From positions 1-59,233 of the forward strand of contig JAEWXG010000025.1 in NCBI GenBank assembly GCA_023396095.1: 59,233 nucleotides of DNA. The letters run 5' to 3'. The position numbers and the translations under genes are program-made. The first letter of the stretch is position 1; each line of letters opens with the position of its first letter. The notes under the pieces are model-generated. The model ran no database searches. It was not told where the DNA came from and saw only the letters and a list, made by a program, of their open reading frames with translations. Source of the DNA: Bacillota bacterium (GTDB taxonomy: Bacteria > Bacillota > Clostridia > Christensenellales > UBA3700). Below, one piece after another: positions 25,078 through 34,529 of this stretch.

Positions 25078-26091
25078 TTACTTTTCTTCATATCCTTTTG
25101 GGTTATTTGATTGCCATTTCCAGCTATCTTTACACATGTCTTCTAAATCAAATTGAGTTTTAAAACCTAACTCTTTGTATGCTAAAGTTGGATCAGCATA
25201 ACAAGCATCAATATCTCCCGGTCTTCTAGACACTATTTTATATGGAATATCCTTTCCAATAACCTTTCCAAACGTTTTTACAAGATCAAGGACACTATAT
25301 CCTACCCCTGTTCCTAAGTTATAAATTACAAGTCCCGGATTAGTATCAAGTTTATTCAATGCAAGCAAATGCCCTCTTGCAAGATCGCACACATGGATAT
25401 AATCTCTAACGCCAGTTCCGTCATGTGTATTATAGTCATTACCAAAAACATTTAAATATTCAAGTTTGCCTATTGCTACTTGTGTAATATATGGCATTAA
25501 ATTGTTTGGTGTCCCATTAGGAGATTCGCCTATCAATCCGCTCGCATGTGCTCCAATTGGATTAAAGTATCTCAATAATGCTATATTTAGGTTTTTATTT
25601 GCATAAGCCATATCTTTCAATATATATTCAATGAATAATTTTGTTCTTCCGTAAGGATTTGTTGCACTTAATTCAAAATCCTCCTTAATTGGTAATGCTT
25701 TTGGATTACCGTATACTGTAGCAGATGAACTAAAGACCAAATTATTTACCCCGAATTCTTTCATAAGTCTTAACAAAATAAGAGTGGAATCAATATTATT
25801 TTGATAATATTCATACGGCTTAGAAACAGATTCCCCTACCGCCTTAAAACCGGCAAAATGTATAATTGAATCTATTTTATTATTTTGAAAAATTTCTTTC
25901 ATCTGTTCATAATTGCAAATATTGTATTTGTAAAAAATAACTTTTTTCCCAGTTATGGTATAAACTCTATCTAAAACTTTCTCACTACTGTTTGATAAAT
26001 CATCACATACAACAACTTCTTTATTGTTATTTAACAACTCTACCACTGTATGACTTCCAATATATCCAGCTCCACCGGTAACTAATATCAT
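25078..26091 (-). CDS. galE: UDP-glucose 4-epimerase
   Basis: A 337-residue epimerase using bound NAD. It begins MILVTGGAGYIGSHTVVELL with the Rossmann glycine motif. SSSATVYG and the YGRTK catalytic tyrosine/lysine (Tyr about 147) follow, then YFNPIGAHASG and GTGVRDYIHVCDLA. The ATG at 26091 is chosen because GAGAGG lies six bases upstream and the protein starts right at the Rossmann strand; an upstream in-frame start would add six residues of no use. It interconverts UDP-glucose and UDP-galactose. It is first gene of a four-gene operon. Confidence 0.96.
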   Translation of the reverse strand: MILVTGGAGYIGSHTVVELLNNNKEVVVCDDLSNSSEKVLDRVYTITGKKVIFYKYNICNYEQMKEIFQNNKIDSIIHFAGFKAVGESVSKPYEYYQNNIDSTLILLRLMKEFGVNNLVFSSSATVYGNPKALPIKEDFELSATNPYGRTKLFIEYILKDMAYANKNLNIALLRYFNPIGAHASGLIGESPNGTPNNLMPYITQVAIGKLEYLNVFGNDYNTHDGTGVRDYIHVCDLARGHLLALNKLDTNPGLVIYNLGTGVGYSVLDLVKTFGKVIGKDIPYKIVSRRPGDIDACYADPTLAYKELGFKTQFDLEDMCKDSWKWQSNNPKGYEEK

Positions 26092-26288
26092 AAAAAACCT
26101 CTCAAGCAATTATTCTTATTTGTATTATAATGCCAAAAATAATAAATTAAAACAATAAATGGCAATATACTGCATAAGTAATAGTTAATCTTTACAATAC
26201 TTTAATATGGCAAAAAGAAAATCAATCATCTAGTCTTTTAAATATTCCTGCAAAAAGATATAATAATAGAACAAGAAATGAGGTTCAT
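26092..26288. promoter_or_regulatory. divergent promoter region for galE and nagA
   Basis: TATAAT occurs on both strands: 26129-26124 (minus, 33 bases before galE) and 26259-26264 (plus, 24 bases before nagA). The matching -35 boxes are poor on both sides, suggesting activator-dependent or weak promoters. No operator palindrome is evident. Confidence 0.45.
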
Positions 26289-27452
26289 ATGAGCAGATTG
26301 ATAATAAAAAACTGCAAAATTTTAAATAATTCGAATTTTAAAATTTTAGATTTGGAAGTTGAAAATGGCAGAATATCAAAAATAGCAGAAAATTTAAAAA
26401 GCGATAATGAGTATGACGCCAAAGGCTTGCTTGTGTCTCCTGGGTTTATAGATATTCACACACACGGAGGACTATCTCACGACTCACTAGAGACCTCTAT
26501 TGAAGCTCACGAAGCCATCGCAAAATTTCATCTTTTCAACGGAACTACAGCCTACTGCCCTACTTTTCTTGCTGCAACAATTGATGAAATGTCAGCAGCG
26601 ATTCAAACATTAAGAAAGTTTAATAAAACAAATAAATTTGCCAGATGTATCGGTATTCACGTAGAAGGCTCTTTTTGTTCTCCCGATAACAATGGGGCTC
26701 AGGATAAAAATTTAATTTTAAATTACTCAAAAGAAACAATGAATTTTTTTAAAAATAATAACGATATAATAAAAAGAATAACTCTTGCGCCTGATATAAA
26801 AGATTCGGCAAAAATTGCAAAAGAAATAAAAAAATTAAAAATTCAAGTTTCTTTAGGACATGACAATTCACTAAAGGATGAAATAACCCAATGCATATTG
26901 GCTGGAGCAAATTCTATCACTCACATTTATAATTGTTCAACTATTACTCGCAGAGTGAATGGAATAAAACAGCCAGGCTTAACAGAGCTTGCATTGATGA
27001 ACAAAAATATGTTTGTCGAAGTAATTGCCGACGGCAAACACGTTCCTAACGACCTCTTAGAAATAATTTATAGAATGAAAGGGAAAAATAAAATAGTATT
27101 TGTTTCGGATTCAATTTCTGTTGCGGGACTAAAAGACAACGAAGAGTGTTTTTTGGAGCCTCATCGCAAACAACGACCAGTGATTATGAAAGATGGGATA
27201 GGTATTTTAAAAGATACAAATACTGTAGCCGGCAGCGGCGTAGCCTTAATTAATATATTGAAAAATGTTTTCTCAAACTCGTCAATCCCATTGGCAAATA
27301 TTATAAACATGGCAACAATTAATCCGGCAAAATTACTTGGCTTAAACAATATTGGTCGAATCACTCATAATGCATACGCTGACTTGAACATACTTGATAA
27401 TGACCTCAACATTGTCGACACTTTCATTAATGGGGAAATAGTCAAAAAATAG
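26289..27452 (+). CDS. nagA: N-acetylglucosamine-6-phosphate deacetylase
   Basis: A 387-residue amidohydrolase that removes acetate from GlcNAc-6-phosphate in amino-sugar recycling. Metal and substrate motifs visible in order are DIHTHGGLSHD (residues about 55-65), HVEGSFCSPDNNGAQ (near 123), SLGHDNS (near 194), THIYN (near 216), ADGKHV and the catalytic VSDSISVAG (near 275). The length is normal. The region right after HxH, SHDSLE, differs from the usual GxxGxD. It is monocistronic; nagB is not nearby. Confidence 0.93.
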   Translation: MSRLIIKNCKILNNSNFKILDLEVENGRISKIAENLKSDNEYDAKGLLVSPGFIDIHTHGGLSHDSLETSIEAHEAIAKFHLFNGTTAYCPTFLAATIDEMSAAIQTLRKFNKTNKFARCIGIHVEGSFCSPDNNGAQDKNLILNYSKETMNFFKNNNDIIKRITLAPDIKDSAKIAKEIKKLKIQVSLGHDNSLKDEITQCILAGANSITHIYNCSTITRRVNGIKQPGLTELALMNKNMFVEVIADGKHVPNDLLEIIYRMKGKNKIVFVSDSISVAGLKDNEECFLEPHRKQRPVIMKDGIGILKDTNTVAGSGVALINILKNVFSNSSIPLANIINMATINPAKLLGLNNIGRITHNAYADLNILDNDLNIVDTFINGEIVKK

Positions 27453-27546
27453 ATACATCTAATATGTTTTGATATATTCTAAAAATTAAACCCTTTTAAA
27501 TTTTCTATCTTTTTGCCAAACAATTTTATTAAAAATGATGCAATAA

Positions 27547-27585
27547 AAAAGGTGAATTTTATGCATTATATAAAACTCACCTTTT
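27547..27585. terminator. bidirectional terminator between nagA and the dehydrogenase operon
   Basis: AAAAGGTGA (27547-27555) pairs with TCACCTTTT (27577-27585), giving a 9-bp stem flanked by A-rich and T-rich runs on the two sides. It serves both convergent transcripts. Confidence 0.7.
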
Positions 27586-27614
27586 AATTCATATAAACTT
27601 ATCTAAAAATTTTC

Positions 27615-28787
27615 TTATTTAAAACTCTTCTCTAAAATTTCATATATTTCTTGAATCTCTATTTCATTATCGAGTTTTGACGCATCCTTATCAAACTTTG
27701 TCTTTTCTGCAATAACAGAAAAATCTGATCTTTCAACTCCCAAACTTTCTAAATTATATATCTTTCCTTGTTTAAAGATGTTTTTCATATATGACTGAAT
27801 TGAGCCTATTAAAAGAGCTGGTCTACTTGATTTCAAAGTTGATATAAGCGTATCGTATCCTACAAAAGGTATTAATAATTCATCTACATCAGCATCATTT
27901 GGTATAAACTTTTCTAGCAAATTATAGAATAATGTTTCATACACTTTTTCAAACGATATTTTCTTATTGTTAGACAAAGCAGAAGATATAACATCTAAAA
28001 TTGTTATCTTAGTTTCAGATTTAGCTATCCCGGCATAAACTATTGCTTCTATTAACGCAATATTATCACTCTTTTTAGTCTTCTTACGTGACATAATAAT
28101 AGGTAAATTTTGAAGAACAAGTTTTAAAGCTGTTATAGAATAGGTCTGGGTTAAACAATTTGCATTATCCGCTAAATATGAAGTTATTGCTATAGCTATT
28201 GTATATAAAGCCAAATTTACTATTAAATTCTTTGGCAAAATATCAACCATTCTTTTATCGATAAATATTGCATCAGCTTGTGTTAAAACATTTTTAATTT
28301 GATATGTTATATTTTTCTCTAAATCAAAAAATTTAACCTTGCTTGTTCCCTCTTCCCCTGATCCTAGGTATACAGGAACAATAAATAACGTTGTTTTTTC
28401 AAGTCTTTCTTCACTCTTTTTTGTTTGAAGCTCTTGGATACTTGAAATATCATTATTAATCATGTATTTTAATGCCTTAGCTACATTAATAACAGAATTT
28501 CTTCCTATAGCTATTATAGAATCACACTCATCACGAACATATTTCTCATGCATTTTTTGTATTGTTTCTGTTGTAGCCACATTTGGTACACTTGCAAAAA
28601 TTGATCTAACTGTTATATTCCCGTAATTAAAAGCTTTCCTGATTTCTTTTAAAAATCCTACTCTTTCTACCACTTCTTCAGAAATTATTAAAGGATTATT
28701 AACCTTCTTTATTGATAATTCATAAGGGATGCTTTCTAATGCTTTTTCTCCGCTTAAAATTTTACATTTATTTTCAAATTCGTACAT
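27615..28787 (-). CDS. degenerate iron-alcohol-dehydrogenase-like protein, probably a pseudoenzyme
   Basis: A 390-residue paralog of the upstream dehydrogenase (28800-29978). It aligns in order and length, but the working residues are gone. The NAD loop GGGSVMDTAKG has become IGRNSVINVAKA. PTTSGTGSEVT has become VPVYLGSGEEGTSKV. The metal-binding D and H of AMDTLTHAIEG have become LYTIAIAITSYLAD. The two later histidine ligands are absent. The reading frame is clean over its whole length, has a good GAGGTGAG site and is in an operon, so it is kept by selection rather than decaying. It may bind or regulate its active neighbour. Confidence 0.75.
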   Translation of the reverse strand: MYEFENKCKILSGEKALESIPYELSIKKVNNPLIISEEVVERVGFLKEIRKAFNYGNITVRSIFASVPNVATTETIQKMHEKYVRDECDSIIAIGRNSVINVAKALKYMINNDISSIQELQTKKSEERLEKTTLFIVPVYLGSGEEGTSKVKFFDLEKNITYQIKNVLTQADAIFIDKRMVDILPKNLIVNLALYTIAIAITSYLADNANCLTQTYSITALKLVLQNLPIIMSRKKTKKSDNIALIEAIVYAGIAKSETKITILDVISSALSNNKKISFEKVYETLFYNLLEKFIPNDADVDELLIPFVGYDTLISTLKSSRPALLIGSIQSYMKNIFKQGKIYNLESLGVERSDFSVIAEKTKFDKDASKLDNEIEIQEIYEILEKSFK

Positions 28788-28799
28788 ATCTCACCTCAA

Positions 28800-29978
28800 T
28801 TAAAATGATTGTTTCAAAATGTTGACAACATCTTCTTCTCTAACTGCTTTAACATTAGCTAGTAAAGCTCCATCTCTTAAAGCCTTTCTGACTATTAAAG
28901 GAAGTTGATCTTCTGTTACTCCCGCATCTCTAAACTTGATAGGTACACCTATCTCTTTATTGTATTTTTCTAACAACTCTTCAATATATGCCACACATCT
29001 ATCTGCTCTGTCCTCAGGTTTTGTTTCTTGATAAATTTTTTCTCCTGCAATGTAGTACAAAACCTCCGCATATTTCTCTTTTAAGTGAGACATGTTAAAT
29101 TTCATACAAGCTGGCAATAATATTGCCATAGCTAAATCGTGACCTACGTGAGCCACTCCTCCAACAGCATGCCCTATTCCATGAACAACTCCAACCATTG
29201 AATTAGAAAAAGCAATTCCTGCCAACATGGATGATTCCAACATTCCCATTCTTGCTTCTAAATTTTCAGGTTCTGCAACCGCCTTTTCCATATTATCTCT
29301 AAACTTAGCTATTGCTTTAAGCGCAAAATTATCAGATAACGGTTGTGATTGCGAACCAGTGAAACCTTCTATAGCGTGAGTCAATGTGTCCATTGCTGTT
29401 GTAAATGTAGCTTTTCTTGGCAAGGTCTTTGTCATCTCAGGATCAAGTAAACAGAAATCAGGCAAAATTTGACCTGTTATAAATTCCATTTTTACATTTT
29501 TTTCTAAATCTGCTATTACAGAAACTTTTGTTACTTCTGAACCTGTTCCAGACGTAGTTGGTATAGCAGCAAAAGGTAAATTTTTCCCTTTCCCTACCAT
29601 CTCCATTCCTGTGTATTCTAAAAGATCCTCAGAATTATTAATCAACAAAAGTTTTACTCCTTTTGCTGTATCCATAACAGACCCACCACCTGCTGCTATA
29701 ATGCAATCACAGTCATGATTTTTATACACTTTAACTATTTCTTTAACTACTTCTAACGATGAATCATTAGGAACGGCATTAAACACAACTCTTATTTCTG
29801 CATCTGTTCCTTCAAAAACTTTTTTAACTTTATCAACAGCCCCTATTCTTGTTAAAACCGGACCACTAATTAATAGCGCTTTCTTCCCTCCTCTTTTTAA
29901 CAATTCTTCCGGCAATTTACTTAATGCATTTTCCCCTAAAATTATTCTTACAGTATTATAAAATTCAAAATATTTCAT
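28800..29978 (-). CDS. iron-containing alcohol dehydrogenase
   Basis: A 392-residue group III dehydrogenase. Visible motifs are AAGGGSVMDTAKG (NAD binding, about residues 95-107), PTTSGTGSEVTKVSV (about 139-153), DPEMTKTLP, and the iron ligands in AMDTLTHAIEG (Asp and His), GVVHGIGHAVGG (His) and HVGHDLA (His). It would oxidise or reduce a small alcohol or aldehyde with NAD(P)H. It starts nine bases after the SCP2-like gene and is followed 12 bases later by its inactive-looking paralog. The substrate cannot be told. Confidence 0.93.
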   Translation of the reverse strand: MKYFEFYNTVRIILGENALSKLPEELLKRGGKKALLISGPVLTRIGAVDKVKKVFEGTDAEIRVVFNAVPNDSSLEVVKEIVKVYKNHDCDCIIAAGGGSVMDTAKGVKLLLINNSEDLLEYTGMEMVGKGKNLPFAAIPTTSGTGSEVTKVSVIADLEKNVKMEFITGQILPDFCLLDPEMTKTLPRKATFTTAMDTLTHAIEGFTGSQSQPLSDNFALKAIAKFRDNMEKAVAEPENLEARMGMLESSMLAGIAFSNSMVGVVHGIGHAVGGVAHVGHDLAMAILLPACMKFNMSHLKEKYAEVLYYIAGEKIYQETKPEDRADRCVAYIEELLEKYNKEIGVPIKFRDAGVTEDQLPLIVRKALRDGALLANVKAVREEDVVNILKQSF

Positions 29979-29987
29979 TTTCCACCT

Positions 29988-30494
29988 CTAGATTCCAAAA
30001 AGCACGTATGCATATACTCTTAATGACCCTTTTTGTTTTTTAGGAATAACATCTAAAAACTTTGATGTGATAAATTTAGGGAATAAGTATGCTTCCGTCA
30101 AATTCATAATATCCACTATTTTCATTGAATCAGCAATTTCACCTTTCAATATAAATCTGTTTTCAGCGAATGCTTGTGGAACCCCAGCCATTCCTAATAC
30201 AATTGGCATAGTAACTGCTGTATTTTTAAATTGAATATCTAAATCAATTTTTGTGTTTTGTAAATCTTTCTTTTTTACTTTAACAAAATTATTGCCGTTT
30301 TTCTTCACAACTAAAGATGGTCCTAACGGCAATACGTGTAATCTAAAAACAAATCCATCGTGCAATTCGGAAAAATATTCTTGTGCTTTACTATCAACTT
30401 TAACAACTCCCTTCATGCCTCTGCCTAAAACAGAAAAAACTGTTTTAATAACAAATTTTTTAAAATATCTTTCTCTAGGTTCAAATTCTCTCAT
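29988..30494 (-). CDS. possible SCP2-like lipid-binding protein
   Basis: A 168-residue cytosolic protein. The second half resembles the SCP2 sterol-carrier fold: strands LDIQFKNTAVTMPIV, then a helix, then AFAENRFILKGEIADSMKI, which matches the typical AF..G+L+I+GD...AMK segment. No signal peptide is present. The operon order SCP2-like - dehydrogenase - dehydrogenase-like suggests a carrier that presents a hydrophobic alcohol, aldehyde or acyl compound to the enzyme. That is inference. The family match is by eye and moderate. Confidence 0.45.
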   Translation of the reverse strand: MREFEPRERYFKKFVIKTVFSVLGRGMKGVVKVDSKAQEYFSELHDGFVFRLHVLPLGPSLVVKKNGNNFVKVKKKDLQNTKIDLDIQFKNTAVTMPIVLGMAGVPQAFAENRFILKGEIADSMKIVDIMNLTEAYLFPKFITSKFLDVIPKKQKGSLRVYAYVLFGI

Positions 30495-30555
30495 AATTTA
30501 AATCTTTTCTCCTCCATAATCAACATTACTATTATATACCATACTTTGACATTTT

Positions 30556-32307
30556 TTAATATGATTCAATAATAGATTTTAGTGCCTCAATAATATTATT
30601 AGCTTTTTTAACAGCTTCCTTAGCAGTATCTGCGCAAACAGAAACGTATATCTTCAATTTTGGTTCTGTTCCAGATGGTCTAACGCACGCCCATTCAAAA
30701 TCATTGAAATTATATTTAATAACATTAGAACGAGGAAGATCAATATTTTCAATTGCTCCCGTAGAATAAAACTTCTCTCCATCTCCAAAATCTTCAACAG
30801 ACTCTAATGGAATATTATTAATGCTTTCGAGTCTATTTTTCTTAAGTTGTTGCATGATATAATCCATTTTCTCCATTCCATCCAATCCCTTAAATGTCAA
30901 AGAAAGACTTTTTTCTATATAGTAACCAAACTCTAACGACAACTCTTCAAGCACCTCATGCATGGATTTCCCCTTGCTTTTATAATAACAAGCCATATCA
31001 GCAAAAACCGTAACAGCAACTACGGCGTCTTTGTCTCGAGCATGTGTTCCCGCTAAATAGCCATATGACTCCTCAAAACCAAATACATATGTATGTGCGT
31101 TTGATTTTTCCCATTCTTTAATTTTTTCTCCAATAAATTTAAACCCTGTTAAAACGTCAAACACTGTTGCTTTATGCTTTTGAGCAATCTTATCTGCAAT
31201 TTTACTAGTTACTATTGTTTTAACTATTGCTGCATTGTCAGGTAAAACACCTAATTCGGCACGACGTGTTAACTCATAATTTAACATTAAAGCCCCTATT
31301 TGATTTCCATTTAATAAAATATACTCTCCTTTATCATCCTTAATCGCAATGCCCATTCTATCACAATCAGGATCTGTGCCAACAACAATGTCAGCGCCAT
31401 TTTTCTTAGCGAGCGATATCCCCATTTCTAATGCATCAGCTTGCTCTGGATTAGGTGTAGACACCGTAGAAAACTCTGTATCGGGGATCATTTGTTCTTT
31501 AACAGTTAAATAATTTATCCCCATAAAATCCAACATTTTTGTTACAGGCATTGCTCCAGAACCATGAATTGGAGTATACACTATCTTCAAACTATTTTTT
31601 GCAATAGTAATAGCTTCTTTTGATAAAATTTGTTTCTTAACATTATCTAAAAATTTATTATCGATAGTTTCACCGAGAATCTTTATATATTTATGAATAT
31701 CCTCGTTATCTTTCCCTTTAATTTGTTCTTTAGATTTGATGTCTATGTCAACCATGTTTATAGAAAAATAATCTTTGATACTATTGATATATTCGACAAC
31801 CTTTTTGGTAGCATCTAAGTCAAGTTGTGCCCCATCTTCACCGTAAACTTTATATCCATTGTATTCTTTAGGATTATGCGATGCCGTTATCATTATTCCT
31901 GCAATAGCTTTTAACTCTCTAACAGCAAATGAACACATAGGGACAGGTCTGACATCATTATATAGATATACTTGAATTTCATTTTTAGCTAACACTTTAG
32001 CAGCAGTTAAAGCAAACTCAAAAGAATACCTTCTAGTGTCATATGAAATAACAACCCCTCTTTTTTTGCACTCGTCTCCCAACGTATTGATATATTCAGA
32101 TAATCCTTGTGTGGCACGCATAACTGTGTACTTATTCATATTGAATGTTCCTAATTTAATCGTCCCTCTCATGCCCGCCGTTCCAAACGCTAGATCAAGC
32201 ATAAATCTTTCTTTAATCTCTTTATTATCGTTTCTTATTGAAAGTAATTCTTCCCTTTCACTATCATCAACTTTTTCTAACCATTCGTTATATTTTTCTA
32301 AAAACAT
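30556..32307 (-). CDS. pgcA: phosphoglucomutase/phosphomannomutase
   Basis: A 583-residue alpha-D-phosphohexomutase of the long PgcA type. The catalytic serine loop is ITASHNPKEYNGYKVY (about residues 140-155), the magnesium loop is GTDPDCDRMG (near 312), the sugar-binding FGFEESYGY is near 417, and the phosphate-binding RPSGTEPKLKIY is near 548. It interconverts hexose 1- and 6-phosphates, feeding UDP-glucose for GalE-type reactions. It follows the PHP gene by one base. Confidence 0.93.
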   Translation of the reverse strand: MFLEKYNEWLEKVDDSEREELLSIRNDNKEIKERFMLDLAFGTAGMRGTIKLGTFNMNKYTVMRATQGLSEYINTLGDECKKRGVVISYDTRRYSFEFALTAAKVLAKNEIQVYLYNDVRPVPMCSFAVRELKAIAGIMITASHNPKEYNGYKVYGEDGAQLDLDATKKVVEYINSIKDYFSINMVDIDIKSKEQIKGKDNEDIHKYIKILGETIDNKFLDNVKKQILSKEAITIAKNSLKIVYTPIHGSGAMPVTKMLDFMGINYLTVKEQMIPDTEFSTVSTPNPEQADALEMGISLAKKNGADIVVGTDPDCDRMGIAIKDDKGEYILLNGNQIGALMLNYELTRRAELGVLPDNAAIVKTIVTSKIADKIAQKHKATVFDVLTGFKFIGEKIKEWEKSNAHTYVFGFEESYGYLAGTHARDKDAVVAVTVFADMACYYKSKGKSMHEVLEELSLEFGYYIEKSLSLTFKGLDGMEKMDYIMQQLKKNRLESINNIPLESVEDFGDGEKFYSTGAIENIDLPRSNVIKYNFNDFEWACVRPSGTEPKLKIYVSVCADTAKEAVKKANNIIEALKSIIESY

Positions 32308-32308
32308 T

Positions 32309-33139
32309 TTAATGTTCCCCCTTATATAGTTTGTTTAATATGTCCTCTTTTATCAAAACATTTATCTCTTCCATTAACCCATGTTCTTTACTATGAAAAT
32401 CACTTCCCCCCAAAGTAAAGAGTTTGTGCTTATCTGCTAATTTTTGCAAACTTCTAATATCGCTCTCTGTATATTTAGGATAGTATATTTCCAATCCATC
32501 AATTAATTTTTTACTCTTCAATCCACCGATTAAATCGTCTAACGCGTTATCTTTATATAATTTTAACGGATGAGCAATAGCAACATAGCCTCCTGCTTCT
32601 TTTATTAATTCTGCTCCGGCCAATGGAGTTAATCTTGCCCCTGCTACATACGCTTTCCCTGTATGCTCGTTAAGGTATAAGGTGAAGGCTTCATTTGTAG
32701 ATTCAGCATATCCTTGTTTTACAATTTGCTTTGCAATATGTAATCTTCCTGTCGTCCCATTTTGATTAATGTCGAAATCCAAATCAACTCCAAATCTTTT
32801 TAATTTATTAATAATCTCAAAAGCTCTTTCAATACGTTTCTGTTTTAACTCTTCCAGTTTTTTTGTAAAGGCACTACTGTTTATATCGATACCATAGCCT
32901 AACAAATGCACGTTTTCTATAGCTTTAGTAGATAGTTCAATTCCAGGAATAAATATAAGTCCTATTTTATTTGCATAATCTCTTGCTTGTTGAAGTGCTT
33001 CGATAGAATCGTGATCCGTAATAGCTACAGCTTTACGGCCAAGACTTTTTGCCATATCTAATACTTCCTTAAATGTTAGATCTCCATCGCTAGCCGTAGT
33101 ATGAATATGCAAATCAACATTAACCAATTTATTCGTCAT
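32309..33139 (-). CDS. PHP-domain phosphoesterase
   Basis: A 276-residue PHP protein. Metal ligands appear as DLHIHTTASDG (near residue 7), ITDHDSIEAL, PGIELST, and later IAHPL and GGSDFHSKEHG. This is the pattern of the nucleoside 3',5'-bisphosphate / RNase AM (TrpH, YciV) group. The start is the second ATG (33139), since AGGAG then lies six bases upstream. The first ATG (33145) abuts the AGGAG. It overlaps the end of rmuC by 11 bases. The substrate is not certain. Confidence 0.85.
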   Translation of the reverse strand: MTNKLVNVDLHIHTTASDGDLTFKEVLDMAKSLGRKAVAITDHDSIEALQQARDYANKIGLIFIPGIELSTKAIENVHLLGYGIDINSSAFTKKLEELKQKRIERAFEIINKLKRFGVDLDFDINQNGTTGRLHIAKQIVKQGYAESTNEAFTLYLNEHTGKAYVAGARLTPLAGAELIKEAGGYVAIAHPLKLYKDNALDDLIGGLKSKKLIDGLEIYYPKYTESDIRSLQKLADKHKLFTLGGSDFHSKEHGLMEEINVLIKEDILNKLYKGEH

Positions 33140-34529
33140 ACTCATCTCCTAACTGTAACATCTGATTATCTCTTTCTAATTCTATTGCATTAATTTTTAA
33201 TAAGCCTTTCGCTATTTTATCTCTTTTTATTTTCACGCTGTCAATTTTATTAGATGCTTTTTGTATATACTTGCTAGACTCGTCAAGTTCACTCGTAAAT
33301 GCATCAAACGCTTTTGAAAACTGCTTAAGAGCTTCAAGGACTTCATAACTTTTCTTATGTATATAAAGACTTTGAAAACCGATTTTCAAACTTTGCAACA
33401 TGGCAACAATATTATTTGGCCCTGCAATATTTACAGAATATTTCTCTCGAATTTCTCTAACCAATTCCACATTCATAGCAATTTCTGCATAAACTCCTTC
33501 GGATGGTATATACATAATCGCAAAGTCTGTCGTCAACGGCGGGCTAATATATTTTTTAATTTGTGAAGCTGATGTCTTAACTGCTTTAAAGAATTCTTCT
33601 CTCTTACTCTTCTTGTCAAATTCATCACAATTAATATATTCTTCATATTTCCCTAAATTGAATTTTGAGTCAATCGGTAAAATTATAGTTTGATCGTTTG
33701 CAGAAGGTATTTTAATAGCAAAATCAACTTTCTCTGAAACATCTTTTTTAATCATTTTTTGTTCTTCAAAAAACTCACTTCCTAGTATATCGTTTAGGAT
33801 ATCTCTTAACATCACTTCGCCCCAAGTCCCGGCTGTCTTATTCGCTGATAAAACTTTTCTAAGAGAATTAACCTCAGTGGAAACAGAAGAAATTTTAATC
33901 AACTCTCCTTGCAAACTTTTCATATTTTGGTTGATATTTTGAAATGCTTTTTCTAATGATTCAACTATATTTTCCTTAAGCTTCTCGTTAATCATATTCT
34001 GCATTTCATTGATTTTCTTCTCATTATATGAGGACATTTCCTTTAAATTTTTCTCTATATTTTCTTGAATAATCTGTATTTGTTTTTTTAAATTTTCATT
34101 TTCTACTTTAATATTTTTCAATTGTTCCTCTAGCGTTGTCTTTGTTATTACTAACTCTTTATCTATTTTATTTATTGCCTCTTCGCCAAATTCTTTTAGA
34201 GATTTTCTTTGAGCTTCAGAAAAATTTAAAAACTGACTATTTATATTTTCACTTGATTTATTTGTCGTGTTTATATTATTTGCAACTACAGTGGAAATAA
34301 TTTGATTGCCAAGATTTGACATAGCATCTCTTTCTCTATTTGCATTGCCTTCCATTTTTTCACCAATTTTAGCAATTGCTTCTTCCAATTTGTTTGCACT
34401 TTCATTAGGCTGTACCTTTTTGTTTTTAAAAATATGTAAAAGGATCACTCCCAGCGTAATTAAAGCAATAACTAAAGTTATTAAAATCACTATAAATAAA
34501 TTATTTGTGCTAACTTCTGATATCATCAT
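33129..34529 (-). CDS. rmuC: DNA recombination protein RmuC homolog
   Basis: About 466 residues with an N-terminal membrane helix (FIVILITLVIALITLGVILL), a long coiled coil (about residues 40-220, heptads rich in K, E, N and Q) and the RmuC nuclease-like core. The core has GTWGEVMLRDIL, VDFAIKIPS, LPIDSKFNLGKYEEY and FAIMYIPSEGVYAEI. RmuC limits inverted-repeat rearrangement and takes part in restricting foreign DNA in some bacteria. The start at 34529 is preferred because GGAG lies nine bases upstream. It overlaps the end of cca. Confidence 0.88.
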   Translation of the reverse strand: MMISEVSTNNLFIVILITLVIALITLGVILLHIFKNKKVQPNESANKLEEAIAKIGEKMEGNANRERDAMSNLGNQIISTVVANNINTTNKSSENINSQFLNFSEAQRKSLKEFGEEAINKIDKELVITKTTLEEQLKNIKVENENLKKQIQIIQENIEKNLKEMSSYNEKKINEMQNMINEKLKENIVESLEKAFQNINQNMKSLQGELIKISSVSTEVNSLRKVLSANKTAGTWGEVMLRDILNDILGSEFFEEQKMIKKDVSEKVDFAIKIPSANDQTIILPIDSKFNLGKYEEYINCDEFDKKSKREEFFKAVKTSASQIKKYISPPLTTDFAIMYIPSEGVYAEIAMNVELVREIREKYSVNIAGPNNIVAMLQSLKIGFQSLYIHKKSYEVLEALKQFSKAFDAFTSELDESSKYIQKASNKIDSVKIKRDKIAKGLLKINAIELERDNQMLQLGDEYDE

